Shown here piece by piece: positions 8,614 through 17,349 of a DNA stretch of 64,000 nucleotides. Position 1 is the stretch's first letter; the number at the start of each line of letters is the position of its first letter. The notes beneath the pieces were generated by a model. The model saw only the letters and a program-made list of their open reading frames with translations, was not told where the DNA came from and did not search any database. A program made the translations under genes and the position numbers. Where the stretch lies: NCBI GenBank assembly GCA_039586815.1, contig JBDHJR010000019.1, forward strand, positions 1 to 64,000, in the 5' to 3' direction. The stretch comes from WVYX01 sp039586815. GTDB lineage: Bacteria > Gemmatimonadota > Gemmatimonadetes > Gemmatimonadales > GWC2-71-9.

Positions 8614-9944
8614 CGCGGCGGATCGGCTGGATCGCCGCGGTCGGCGCGCTCGCGCTGTGCTCGCCCGTTGCGGCGCAGGACGAGGCGGCGGCCGGCCTTG
8701 CGGCGCCGCACCAGCAGCCGGTGCCCAACTACCTGCGCGACATGCTGCTCGCGGACGTAGCCTCGATACGCGTGCCCCTGCCGCCGATCGAGGTTCCGGA
8801 GCTTCCGACGCTGGTGCGCACCGAGCCTTCCCCCAACTACCTCGCATGGGTCGGCATGCCCCAGCCGGAGCCCATTACGCTTCCGGCTCCGCCGCCGGGC
8901 CGGCCGCCGGCCGTGGTACGCGGGATCTACCTCAATGCCTGGGTGTTCGGCTCGCGACGGTTCTACGACCTCGTGGCTCTCGCCGACTCGACCGAGGTGA
9001 ACGCTTTCGTGATGGACGTGAAGGACGCCACGGGGTTCATCGCTTACCGATCGGGCGTTCCCACGGCGGTCGCCATCGGAGCAAATGACCTGGTGCGGGT
9101 GGCCGACGCCCGGGAGCGACTCGCGCTGCTCCAGACCAAGGGCATTCACGCCATCGCGCGCATCGTGGTGGCACGGGACCCGCTGCTGGCACGCGGCAAG
9201 CCGCATTGGGCGATACATCACGAGAACGGTGGCCTGTGGCGCGACGGCCTCGGCAAGCCCTGGGTGGACGCGTTCCACGACTCGGTGTGGGTCTACGCGG
9301 CCGAGCTCGCAGCCGAAGCGGTCCTGATGGGCTTCAAGGAGATCCAGTTCGACTACGTACGCTTCCCCGACGAGCCCAGGGAGCGCATGGAGAGCGCGGT
9401 GTACCGCGCGCGCAGCGGGGGTGAGAGCAAGCGCTCGGCGGTGCGCCGGCAGGTGGCACTATTGAAGGGAGAGGTGCAGCGCCTCGGAGTGCCGTTCACC
9501 CTGGACGTCTTCGGCCTCACCACCAGCGCGGGCGGCAGCATGGGGATCGGGCAGAATTGGGACGACCTGTCCGAGCTGGCAGACGTGCTTCTCCCCATGG
9601 TGTACCCGAGCCACTACCCTCGAGGCTCCTACAGCATTCCTTATCCCAACGCCGCGCCCTACGAGGTAGTGCGCCGCGCTCTCGAGGACGGGATGCGACG
9701 CTCAGAGAGGCTCAGCGACCCGGCGCGGATCAGGCCGTACCTCCAGGCCTTCACCTTGAGGCGCCCACGCTACACCGCCACCGAAGTGCGGGCGCAGATA
9801 CAGGCGGTGGAGGACGTAGGCCTTACCGACTGGGTGCTGTGGAATGCCAGCGGAAGGTATCCCGCCGCCGCGCTGCGGTCGGAACAGCGCTCGTCGGAGG
9901 GCGTGCTGGGTCCGATCACGAGCCCGAACGAAGGCCCGCAGTAG
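8610..9944 (+). CDS. secreted DUF4015 (putative glycosidase-fold) protein
   Basis: 444 residues from a GTG that overlaps the stop of the M14 gene by 4 nt. The signal peptide ends near VAAQ. A Pro-rich stretch covers about 25-100. The DUF4015 barrel follows: RGIYLNAWVFG, AFVMDVKDATGFIAY, a middle IARIVVARDPLLA and FKEIQFDYVRFPDE. The TIM-barrel-like layout and acidic residues at strand ends resemble glycoside hydrolases, but no activity is established for the family. The 3' end overlaps the converging aconitase gene by 29 bp. Confidence 0.82.
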   Translation: MTRRIGWIAAVGALALCSPVAAQDEAAAGLAAPHQQPVPNYLRDMLLADVASIRVPLPPIEVPELPTLVRTEPSPNYLAWVGMPQPEPITLPAPPPGRPPAVVRGIYLNAWVFGSRRFYDLVALADSTEVNAFVMDVKDATGFIAYRSGVPTAVAIGANDLVRVADARERLALLQTKGIHAIARIVVARDPLLARGKPHWAIHHENGGLWRDGLGKPWVDAFHDSVWVYAAELAAEAVLMGFKEIQFDYVRFPDEPRERMESAVYRARSGGESKRSAVRRQVALLKGEVQRLGVPFTLDVFGLTTSAGGSMGIGQNWDDLSELADVLLPMVYPSHYPRGSYSIPYPNAAPYEVVRRALEDGMRRSERLSDPARIRPYLQAFTLRRPRYTATEVRAQIQAVEDVGLTDWVLWNASGRYPAAALRSEQRSSEGVLGPITSPNEGPQ

Positions 9945-11955
9945 GCTCCCACCCCACGATCCGGCCCGCGACGGCGCTCGCCGCCGTCGTGTACGGACTC
10001 GCCAGGTAGAGTTGTCCGGGGCCGGAGCGGCCCGGGAAGTTGCGATTGATAGCGCTCACCGTGACCGTTTCCCTCTCGTACGACACGCCCGGTCCCGCGT
10101 TGATGCAGGCGCCGCAAGACGGCTCGATGAACTCCGCCCCCGCGTCGCGGAAGATCTCCAGGTAGCCGTTCTCCTCACAGTAGCGCTTCACCTCCTGCGA
10201 GCCGCACTGGATGAAGCACTTCACGTCGGAGTGCACTCGCTCACCTCGCTCAAGCGCCTCCCCGAACACGCGCGCGTACATGTCCATGTCCGACTTCTTG
10301 CCGGCAGTGCAGGACCCCGCGTAGGCGATGTCGATCTTCACCGGCCCACCCAGCTCCCTCAGGAACAGGCCGTTCCCGGGATCTCCCGGAAGCGCCACCA
10401 TGGGCTCGAGGTCGGCGGAGTCGAATTCGATGACGGTCTCGTACACCGCCCCTTCGTCCGAGTAGAGCCCCTCCAGCAGCGGCCTCACCTGCTGCGGGTC
10501 CAGCCCGCGCTCCCGCGCCAGAAACTCGACGGCCTTCTCGTCGGGTCGCACGATGCCGGTGAACGCCCCGACCTCGGCAGCCATGTTCGTCATGGTTGCG
10601 CGCTCGTCGATCGAAAGCTGCTCCACGGCCTCGCCGGCGTACTCCACGATCTTCCCGATGGCATTCCCGTCCTTTACGTACGGGTGCCGCAGGATCTGGA
10701 GCATGAAGTCCTTGGCGGTGACGTTGTCGGGCTTGCGTCCGTTCACCCGCACCAGAACCGAGGGCGGGACCTTGATGCGCACGTCCTTCGTGAGCCAGGA
10801 GTTGAAGATCGCCGTGGTTCCGACGCCGAACGCCACCGCCCCGATCGCACCGGCATGGGGAGTGTGGGAATCGGTGCCGATGATGAGTTGGCCCGGTAAC
10901 GCGTGCTGCTCGAGGATCTTCGAGTGGCAGATGGCCTCGGACCCGACCACCGCCATGTGCGGCCCCATGCGTGGCAGCTCACCGTACAGCCGTACACCCT
11001 GCTGCTCGGCAAACCCCTCCTGCTTCGCCTTGAGCTCGAGAGCGACGTCGAGCAAGCCCTGCGCCTTGCGCTCATCGGTCATGGCGATCTCGAGGAAGGT
11101 CAGGTGATCGCGGAAGAAGAACACGGACTGCGGGTCCACGATGCTCTCGCTCTCCCCCACGTAGTCTCGCCAGAATATCGCCGCCATCGGCGTCACGTAC
11201 TCGTGGCTGAACCGGATGTCGGTGCGGGCGAAGCCCTCGTCGCCCGGTTGCACGTGCGGCACACCGACTTCGTTGCGGGCGAGGTCGGCCACCCAGTGGC
11301 GTGCGATGATCTTCTCGGCCAGGGTCATGGGACGCTCGCCCGTCGCTACGGCCGGCACGCGCACCTTGCCCTGGATACGCGCCACGTTGTAGTCGAACAG
11401 GCCGCCGTGCTCGATGATCCCGCGGGTGATCTCACCTTCGCCCTCGGTGAAAACACTGAGCGGAATCTCCTCACCGCGCCGCACGCGCTCGATGAGCGAG
11501 AAGTCGGTGCTGGTGAGGATGCCGAGGTTCTGGCAGTTCTCCCTGTAGATGCGCTCGATGTTCTCCGCGATGACGAGCCGTATGCCGGCCATCATCTCGG
11601 CATAGGGAGACTGCTCGCGCGACGACCCCTTGCCGCGGCGCTTGCCGCTCACCGAGCAGACGAAGCCTCCACCGCGTACGCTTCCCGGCGTCACGGGGAA
11701 ATCGTCGCCGGCCTGTAGCCCGAGGTAGGGAAAGTCGCCCAGCGTCGCGTCGTAGTAGTAGCAGATGTAGGCGGGTGTGATCTCGTCGGTGGAGATGTTG
11801 TCGCGCAGCGGCACGGCGCTCGGCCAATCGAGGTCCGATCCCTCGAGCTGCCCGCGCAGCAGCTCCGCGTCATCTACCAGGAACAGGACGCGGCCCTCGA
11901 ACCGCACTTGCTCGGGGCGCCGCTGCACTGGTCTCGACTTGATGCTCTCGATCAC
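9916..11955 (-). CDS. aconitase-family hydratase with N-terminal swivel domain
   Basis: 679 residues. The order of parts is unusual. The LeuD-like swivel domain comes first: LRDNISTDEITPA near residue 50, then GKRRGKGSSREQSPYAEMMAG and NCQNLGILT to about 150. The Fe-S catalytic domains follow, with GTDSHTPHAGAIGAVAFGVG, SCTAGKKSDM, and the CGAC cluster-ligand pair in EPSCGACINAG near the C-terminus. Standard AcnA has the swivel domain last; AcnB has it before the catalytic part but carries an extra HEAT-like domain that this chain lacks. The likely reaction is citrate/isocitrate isomerisation in the TCA cycle; homoaconitate or isopropylmalate isomerisation cannot be excluded. It starts with ATG at 11955, 59 bp from the divergent gene at 12015. 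Confidence 0.85.
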   Translation of the reverse strand: MIESIKSRPVQRRPEQVRFEGRVLFLVDDAELLRGQLEGSDLDWPSAVPLRDNISTDEITPAYICYYYDATLGDFPYLGLQAGDDFPVTPGSVRGGGFVCSVSGKRRGKGSSREQSPYAEMMAGIRLVIAENIERIYRENCQNLGILTSTDFSLIERVRRGEEIPLSVFTEGEGEITRGIIEHGGLFDYNVARIQGKVRVPAVATGERPMTLAEKIIARHWVADLARNEVGVPHVQPGDEGFARTDIRFSHEYVTPMAAIFWRDYVGESESIVDPQSVFFFRDHLTFLEIAMTDERKAQGLLDVALELKAKQEGFAEQQGVRLYGELPRMGPHMAVVGSEAICHSKILEQHALPGQLIIGTDSHTPHAGAIGAVAFGVGTTAIFNSWLTKDVRIKVPPSVLVRVNGRKPDNVTAKDFMLQILRHPYVKDGNAIGKIVEYAGEAVEQLSIDERATMTNMAAEVGAFTGIVRPDEKAVEFLARERGLDPQQVRPLLEGLYSDEGAVYETVIEFDSADLEPMVALPGDPGNGLFLRELGGPVKIDIAYAGSCTAGKKSDMDMYARVFGEALERGERVHSDVKCFIQCGSQEVKRYCEENGYLEIFRDAGAEFIEPSCGACINAGPGVSYERETVTVSAINRNFPGRSGPGQLYLASPYTTAASAVAGRIVGWEPTAGLRSGS

Positions 11956-12014
11956 AAGGGCCGAAAGTTGACCGTTCCGTTTCCGTGTGGCAAGCGGCCT
12001 TGTAGTATTGGGCG

Positions 12015-12923
12015 ATGACCACGGCCTCGTGGATACTCGCGATTGCCGGCGTGACGCTGCACGCCCAGGCCGCCCTGGGCCAGTGGGCGCAGCCCACGTT
12101 CTATCGAGTCACCGGCCGATTCGAGGAATCGCGCATCACCGAGAGCTCGGGCGTGGCCGTGAGCCGCAAGCATCCCGGTGTTCTCTGGACGCACAACGAC
12201 GGGGGCAACGCACCGAACCTGTACGCCACCAATCTGCTGGGCGACGACCTGGGTCACTACCGCGTCGTGGGCGTGGACGCACGGGACTGGGAGGACATCG
12301 CCCTCGGTCCGTGTCCCAACTCCGACGCGACCTGCATATACATCGCCGACACCGGCGACAACCTGCGTCGTCGCAGCAGCGTCGCGATCCACATCATTGA
12401 GGAGCCCGGCGTGCCCCCCGAGCCGGGAAAGCGGGCAAGCCGCGACCTGCGAGCCAGTCGGATCGAGGTGCGCTACCCCGACCGGCCGCACGACGTGGAG
12501 GCGCTGGCGGTCGCTCCCGACGGTGAGGTTCTGCTCCTCACCAAGGGGTGGCAGGGGCGCATCAAGATGTTTACCGTGCCGCTCGGCACCGCGCGGGATA
12601 CGTCTGTGACCGCTGTGGACGAAGGCACACTCGACCTCATGCCGCAGCGCACGCTCGGGCGGCTGGTTACCGGTGCGGCCGTCTCCCCGAGCGGCCGCCG
12701 ACTGGTGGTGCGCACGTACTCAGAGATCGATCTTTATCGCAGGGGACCCGGGGCCATCGTGCGCGACACCGGCCCATGCTGGCTCGGTCTGCGAGAGCGG
12801 CAGGGTGAGGCGGTGGACTTCTGGGACGAGGACCTCATGGTCCTAACCAGCGAGGCGGCACCCAACCGGCGTGGCACCATCGCCCTGGTGCGGTGCCCGA
12901 CATCCGCGCAGGAGGGAAGCTAG
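12015..12923 (+). CDS. secreted protein of probable beta-propeller fold, function unknown
   Basis: 302 residues with a signal peptide ending near ALGQ. The body contains phrases typical of propeller or phytase-like esterase blades: SSGVAVSRKHPGVLWTHNDGG, a DWEDIALG turn, DTGDNLRRR and PHDVEALAVAPDGEVLLLTKG. I do not recognise a catalytic motif. It is followed without a gap by the M28 peptidase gene (the TAG stop shares its G with the next GTG), so the two secreted products are co-translated. Confidence 0.75.
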   Translation: MTTASWILAIAGVTLHAQAALGQWAQPTFYRVTGRFEESRITESSGVAVSRKHPGVLWTHNDGGNAPNLYATNLLGDDLGHYRVVGVDARDWEDIALGPCPNSDATCIYIADTGDNLRRRSSVAIHIIEEPGVPPEPGKRASRDLRASRIEVRYPDRPHDVEALAVAPDGEVLLLTKGWQGRIKMFTVPLGTARDTSVTAVDEGTLDLMPQRTLGRLVTGAAVSPSGRRLVVRTYSEIDLYRRGPGAIVRDTGPCWLGLRERQGEAVDFWDEDLMVLTSEAAPNRRGTIALVRCPTSAQEGS

Positions 12924-14608
12924 TGAGCTCCGGGTTTGCACGAGCAGCGGCAATACTGTGCGCCCTGACTTGTCTACTCCCCCGGGCCGAGGCACGGGCG
13001 CAGCAACGGACCACAGCCGACCTGGACCGGGGCCTCGCGGCGATTTCGGCCAATGCGGCACGGGCGCACGTGCGGTTCCTCTCCCATGATTTGCTGGGAG
13101 GACGGGCCCCGGGTACCGCAGGCGCGGAGATCGCAGCCCAGTACATCGCTGCGCAATTCGAGCTCCTGGGCCTCGAGCCGGGAGCGGCGAACGGGAGCTA
13201 CTTCCAGCCCGTCAGCTTGCGCGGTGCGACGCCCGAGCCGTCTCTGGTACTCGGCATCGGCCCCCGGACAACCAGCTTCGAGTACCTCTCCGAGTTCGTC
13301 GCGTGGCCCACACGACCCGAGGAATCGGTGACGGTGGATGGCGAGGTCGTGTTCGTGGGCCACGGTATCGAAGCACCCGAGTGGGCTTGGGACGACTACA
13401 AGAGCACCTCCCTCACGGGGAAAATCCTGCTGATGCTGGTCAACGATCCGGGCCTCGCCGACTCGACCCGCTTCAACGGCAGGGCGCTCACCTACTACGG
13501 TCGCTGGACCTACAAGCTGGAGCAGGCAGCTCGACTCGGCGCCGTCGGCGCCATTCTCATTCACACCGACGAGAGCGCCACCTACCCCTGGAGCGTAGTG
13601 CGGAGTTCATGGTCGGGCGAACAGATCCAGCTCGATCGTGCAGCACGGGAATCGTTGCGATTCGGAGCGTGGATCACGCAGGAGGCGGCGCGCGCGGCGC
13701 TGGCAGCGACCGGCCGCGACTACGACTTGCTGGTGCGCCGGGCCCGGCAGCAGCAGTTCCGACCCATTCCGCTGGACGCGCACGCGGTGGTACACATTCG
13801 CAGCCAGGTACGGCGCATACGGTCCGTGAACGTCGTGGCACGGCTTCCCGGAGCCGATCCCGAGGGGAGCCGAGAGGCGGTGGTCCTCACGTCGCACTAC
13901 GACCACCTCGGCACGGGAACCCCGGTCGGGGGCGACTCCATATACAACGGAGCGCAGGACAACGCGTCAGGCGTGGCGGCACTGCTCGCGGTGGGAGCGG
14001 GACTCAGCGCCAGCGGTGCTGCCCCGCGTCGCTCCATCATCCTGGTGGCCACCACGGCAGAGGAGGCGGGCCTGCTCGGAGCGCAGGCCTACACCGAGGA
14101 GCCGCCGGTGCCGCTGGAGCACACCGCCGCCGCCATCAACATCGACGGCGTCAACCTCTGGGGCGCCACCCGCGACGTGGTTGCGCTGGGGGCGGAGCGC
14201 TCTGGGATCACGGCATACGTAGACGGGACGTGGGCCTCCGAGGGCCTGCGGGTTTCTCCCGACCCCACCCCGCACGCAGGCCTTTTCTATCGCTCGGACC
14301 ATCTGGCATTCGCCCGCGCCGGGATACCAGTGGTCTCGCTCCGGGCCGGATCGGATTACGCGGGGCACCCCCCGGAATGGGGCGCCGAGCGGGAGCACGA
14401 GTACGTGACTCAGCGCTACCACCAGCCCGGCGATGAGTTCCAGGACGATTTCGACTTCGCGGGCCTCGTGCAGCAGGCACGTCTCATGTTGAAACTGGCG
14501 TGGGAGATCGCCGCCGTCTCCGAGTACCCCGAGTGGAACCGGGATTCCGAGTTCAGGCCGGCTGGCGAGCAGTTGCGGCTCAAGCGGCTGCGGGAAACGA
14601 CTCCCTAA
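12923..14608 (+). CDS. secreted M28-family zinc aminopeptidase
   Basis: 561 residues from a GTG with GGAGGGA just upstream. The signal peptide ends near EARAQ. A PA-type insert lies at about 130-270. The M28 metal site is complete: SHYDHLG (His325), QDNASG (Asp346), TAEEAGLLG (Glu-Glu near 378), INIDG and a final SDHLAFA His. It should be a co-catalytic two-zinc exopeptidase acting in the periplasm or outside the cell, releasing N-terminal amino acids. It belongs with the preceding propeller gene as a two-gene unit. Confidence 0.9.
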   Translation: MSSGFARAAAILCALTCLLPRAEARAQQRTTADLDRGLAAISANAARAHVRFLSHDLLGGRAPGTAGAEIAAQYIAAQFELLGLEPGAANGSYFQPVSLRGATPEPSLVLGIGPRTTSFEYLSEFVAWPTRPEESVTVDGEVVFVGHGIEAPEWAWDDYKSTSLTGKILLMLVNDPGLADSTRFNGRALTYYGRWTYKLEQAARLGAVGAILIHTDESATYPWSVVRSSWSGEQIQLDRAARESLRFGAWITQEAARAALAATGRDYDLLVRRARQQQFRPIPLDAHAVVHIRSQVRRIRSVNVVARLPGADPEGSREAVVLTSHYDHLGTGTPVGGDSIYNGAQDNASGVAALLAVGAGLSASGAAPRRSIILVATTAEEAGLLGAQAYTEEPPVPLEHTAAAINIDGVNLWGATRDVVALGAERSGITAYVDGTWASEGLRVSPDPTPHAGLFYRSDHLAFARAGIPVVSLRAGSDYAGHPPEWGAEREHEYVTQRYHQPGDEFQDDFDFAGLVQQARLMLKLAWEIAAVSEYPEWNRDSEFRPAGEQLRLKRLRETTP

Positions 14609-14625
14609 CCGATTCTCACCCCTCC

Positions 14626-14649
14626 TTGCCCCTGGCCGAAACGGGGCAA
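14626..14649 (+). terminator. 7-bp hairpin after the M28 gene
   Basis: TTGCCCC (14626-14632) pairs with GGGGCAA (14643-14649) around a 10-nt loop, 17 nt past the peptidase stop and 8 nt before the next ATG. No T-run follows. It could end the peptidase transcript or fold in the leader of the next gene. Confidence 0.4.
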
Positions 14650-14656
14650 AGTTGGT

Positions 14657-15814
14657 ATGTTCCCGCCCGATTTTCCGGCCATCTCGGCTCCTCAAGGAGA
14701 CGAACCCCTGGATTTGCCGACCAAACACCGGGTTCCAGTGACCTGGATCAGAGAGAACGCCTGCGCTCCGATCCGCTGGCGCACCGTCTCAGAGATTCTC
14801 CCTCCCGGATCAGCGACCTCTGCCGACGCCCACGCCCTGCGTGCGGAAGTCGTTGATTTCAAGGGTGTTACGCAGACAATCAAGAAGCAGAAGCCAACCG
14901 GTATCTGGGGGGGCAACATCCTGGGCCTGGCGGCGTCAAAGGCGCAGGGCACAAGAGATGTCGGGACAGTGGCGCAATACCGTCACTTGGTTGAGCTGGG
15001 CTATCCCGCCGGCGAGCGGCCATACCGACTGGCGGAGCGGCTGTTCCACCGGCTCCTCTCGCGCGACGAGGATCCGGCGCTGCTGTTCGAGTACCAGAAG
15101 GCGGCCAAGGCCAACGCGGCCCTGGGGCCGTGGGCTCGCGACCTGATGCGGGAAGCCGCCACGGCTGCGCTGGCCCATGCCGGGCATATCGACGACCCCC
15201 GAGTGCGGGGAGCGGCGCACAGGATCTCGTCGCGGATCTCCCAGTTCCTGCGCAGCGAGTTCTCCGAGAAGCCGATCAAACGGTCGGCCTCCCGCAACAT
15301 CCTGCAGCCCGATGCGTACCCGCCCACCGTGTTTTCCGTTGCGTTGGTCGCCTACATGCCCAATGTGCAGCGGGAGCGGGCCGGTTTCGTAGATCGCCTC
15401 GGCGCGTACCTGGTGCAGCCCGCACCCAAGCGCACTTACGTGATCCAGGTCGGCCGCAAGGTCATGAAGCCGACGTTCCAGCTGCTGGGCGACCCGCTCA
15501 AGGCCGAGTCCTCGGGCAACCCGAAGGACCTGCCGTTCGCGCTGCACTGGATCGAGATCCTTGCGCGACTCGGAGTCCTGCAGAAGTCTGCCACGGCTCA
15601 GCGGATTCTGAGTCGGCTGTTCCGGGACTGCGATGGCCAGGGCGTTTGGAACCCGAAGAACCTCCGGGCCCTGCCAAAGAGCGGCTCGAAGCTGGCGGAT
15701 TTCGCGTTCCCGCTCGAGACCGACAGCAAGACCGCAGAGCGCCGCAAGGCCGACGTTACGTTCCGGCTGGCGTTGATCGCCAAACACGCGGGGTTGGAGC
15801 TGGAGTACACGTAG
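14657..15814 (+). CDS. unrecognised 385-residue cytoplasmic protein
   Basis: I do not recognise the family. The chain has no signal peptide and no membrane segment, and is rich in Ala, Arg and Leu with a mostly helical look. It includes a basic stretch near VTQTIKKQKPTG (about residue 75), a dense helical region (about 120-200) and a C-terminal RKADVTFRLALIAKHAGLELEY. The start is uncertain: ATG at 14657 has no good ribosome-binding site, while AAGGAGA at 14693-14699 would suit a non-ATG start near 14708-14714 (CTG or TTG). Codon use matches the neighbours. It stands alone between two hairpins. Confidence 0.7.
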   Translation: MFPPDFPAISAPQGDEPLDLPTKHRVPVTWIRENACAPIRWRTVSEILPPGSATSADAHALRAEVVDFKGVTQTIKKQKPTGIWGGNILGLAASKAQGTRDVGTVAQYRHLVELGYPAGERPYRLAERLFHRLLSRDEDPALLFEYQKAAKANAALGPWARDLMREAATAALAHAGHIDDPRVRGAAHRISSRISQFLRSEFSEKPIKRSASRNILQPDAYPPTVFSVALVAYMPNVQRERAGFVDRLGAYLVQPAPKRTYVIQVGRKVMKPTFQLLGDPLKAESSGNPKDLPFALHWIEILARLGVLQKSATAQRILSRLFRDCDGQGVWNPKNLRALPKSGSKLADFAFPLETDSKTAERRKADVTFRLALIAKHAGLELEYT

Positions 15815-15835
15815 GCTCTGCGCAGGACCGCAGCC

Positions 15836-15898
15836 AGGCAGCCATTGCCACCCTCGGCTCACTGCCGAGCTGCGAAAACGTGCCGGCAATGGCTGCCT
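15836..15898. terminator. large nested inverted repeat between genes
   Basis: A perfect 14-bp outer repeat (15836-15849 with 15885-15898) encloses a second hairpin CTCGGC-TCACT-GCCGAG (15853-15869). It lies 21 nt past the stop of the unrecognised gene. The nested shape suits a strong transcript end or a structured 3' tail; there is no T-run. It could also be a mobile repeat of the genome. Confidence 0.5.
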
Positions 15899-15959
15899 CT
15901 CCGAAACCACCTCCCGTTCCCGTTGTACCCCTGCTTGCCTCGCGGCACCGAAGTCCCCA

Positions 15960-15980
15960 TAGTAGTTGCGGTCACTACTA
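15960..15980 (+). promoter_or_regulatory. 7-bp inverted repeat abutting the TrmB-type gene start
   Basis: TAGTAGT (15960-15966) and ACTACTA (15974-15980) are exact complements around a 7-nt spacer. The repeat ends 3 nt before the ATG of the adjacent regulator. This position fits a self-binding operator. No separate ribosome-binding site is present, so the transcript may be leaderless. Confidence 0.45.
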
Positions 15981-15983
15981 CCT

Positions 15984-16676
15984 ATGCCGGATCTCGATTT
16001 CACGCCATTTGGCTTCACCCCCACAGAGAGCCTCGTGTACGAGGCGCTGCTGGAGCGCGGCCCGTCATCGGGCTATCGCCTCTCCAAGGCCTTAAGCGTT
16101 GCAAGGGCAAACACTTACCAGGCGTTGAACGGACTCGTGGCGAAGGGGGCCGCGGAGGCCGGGCAGGAGACCCCCAAGATATTCCGGCCGGTTTCGCCCG
16201 AGGCCCTGCTCGCCCTGGTCGCTCGAGATCAGGCCCGCCGGCTGGACCGGCTGGAGCGGCGGCTGAGTGAGCGGCGCGGCACCGGCGAGCCCGCGATCAT
16301 TCCCCTGAGGGGCGAGCGAGAGCTGCAGGAGCTGGTGCTCCGGACCGCTGCCCGTGCCGCGGGTCCGGTCTCATTCCTGGGGCCTGGCCGCCAGATCTCG
16401 CAGCTGCTGCCCGTGTGGCGCAAGCGAGCCTCCGACGGAGCCCAAACGGAGCTTTGGGTCGTGGGGGACTCGCCGCAGAGCTTCCCCCTCCCAATCGCCG
16501 GCACAGTCGATCCCGAAGCCCTGGACAGCCACTTCGGGGCACCGGCCACCATTCTGCTGGCACCGGGTGCCGCCATCCTGGCCACGGAGCACGCCGGCTC
16601 CCTCTCGGGCTACTGGTCCTCAGATCCCATCCTGTTGGGCGCGGCGAGCGCTTGCCTCACCGCTTTGACCACCTGA
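15984..16676 (+). CDS. TrmB-family transcriptional regulator
   Basis: 230 residues. An N-terminal winged helix (about 8-70: FTPTESLVYEALLERGPSSGYRLSKALSVARANTYQALNGLVAKG region) matches TrmB-type DNA-binding domains. A coiled linker (about 80-105) and a C-terminal phospholipase-D-like ligand domain (about 110-225) follow. TrmB proteins usually regulate sugar or other metabolic genes in response to a bound small molecule. The ATG at 15984 is preferred over TTG at 15966 because the TTG falls inside the upstream inverted repeat. No obvious target gene is adjacent, so autoregulation or distant targets are likely. Confidence 0.8.
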   Translation: MPDLDFTPFGFTPTESLVYEALLERGPSSGYRLSKALSVARANTYQALNGLVAKGAAEAGQETPKIFRPVSPEALLALVARDQARRLDRLERRLSERRGTGEPAIIPLRGERELQELVLRTAARAAGPVSFLGPGRQISQLLPVWRKRASDGAQTELWVVGDSPQSFPLPIAGTVDPEALDSHFGAPATILLAPGAAILATEHAGSLSGYWSSDPILLGAASACLTALTT

Positions 16677-16693
16677 CCAGCGGTCTTCGCTCC

Positions 16694-16747
16694 TTGACAA
16701 GCGACACCTCGACACCAAGTATTGGGGCTGCCTCAACCAATCGGTTG
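16694..16747 (+). promoter_or_regulatory. promoter and operator-like palindrome upstream of the TetR gene
   Basis: TTGACA (16694-16699) is a perfect -35 element. AAGTAT (16717-16722) sits 17 nt further as a weak -10. CAACC-AATC-GGTTG (16734-16747) follows close to the expected start of transcription and 5 nt before the GTG of the TetR gene. This suggests autorepression by the TetR product. Confidence 0.45.
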
Positions 16748-16752
16748 ACGCC

Positions 16753-17349
16753 GTGGCCCGTGACACTGCTAACCGCAATTCTCCCAGGCTTTTAATCGAA
16801 GCCGCGATCCCCGAGTTCGCGCAGTTCGGGTACGCGGGGGCCCGCACGGAGCGAATCGCGAAACGGGCCGGCGTTAACAAGCAGTTGCTCTTCTACTACT
16901 TCGGGTCGAAGGCGGGCCTGTACCGCGCGGTGATGGACGAGGCGGTTGCCCAGCTTGACCGGGCGGCCAGGAACGTGAGAAAGGCACCGGAGCATGCCGC
17001 CGGCCGCCTGAGGCACGAGCTCAAGGCGGCGTTCGACGCCCTGGCCGACGCACCCGACCTGGCCAGGCTGCTTGTCCGAGGGGCCTTCGACCGGGACGAA
17101 GACAGCGCCGCCGACCTTCCCGCACGGAGCCTCGCCGAGCGGCTGGCGCAAGCGGTGTCCGATGGCCAGGGCCTGGGGCATTACCGCGACGACGCCGATC
17201 CAGGTACGGTGGCACGCCAGGCCGTGGTATTGCTGCTCGGCTATTTCGCCCTCGAGGGATCGCTGATGCAAAACGGCCCGGCGGAAGGCCGCCGGGCCGC
17301 GTGGCTCACCGACGTGTCGAGCCTGCTGGCGCGCTCGCTCAGCTGGTAA
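16753..17349 (+). CDS. TetR/AcrR-family transcriptional regulator
   Basis: 198 residues from GTG. The helix-turn-helix (about 12-60) is typical: LIEAAIPEFAQFGYAGARTERIAKRAGVNKQLLFYYFGSKAGLY region. The C-terminal ligand domain (about 70-195) is family-variable, so the inducer is unknown. The 3' end overlaps the converging lon gene by 11 bp. There is no neighbouring transporter; the CAACC/GGTTG palindrome just upstream suggests self-control. Confidence 0.88.
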   Translation: MARDTANRNSPRLLIEAAIPEFAQFGYAGARTERIAKRAGVNKQLLFYYFGSKAGLYRAVMDEAVAQLDRAARNVRKAPEHAAGRLRHELKAAFDALADAPDLARLLVRGAFDRDEDSAADLPARSLAERLAQAVSDGQGLGHYRDDADPGTVARQAVVLLLGYFALEGSLMQNGPAEGRRAAWLTDVSSLLARSLSW

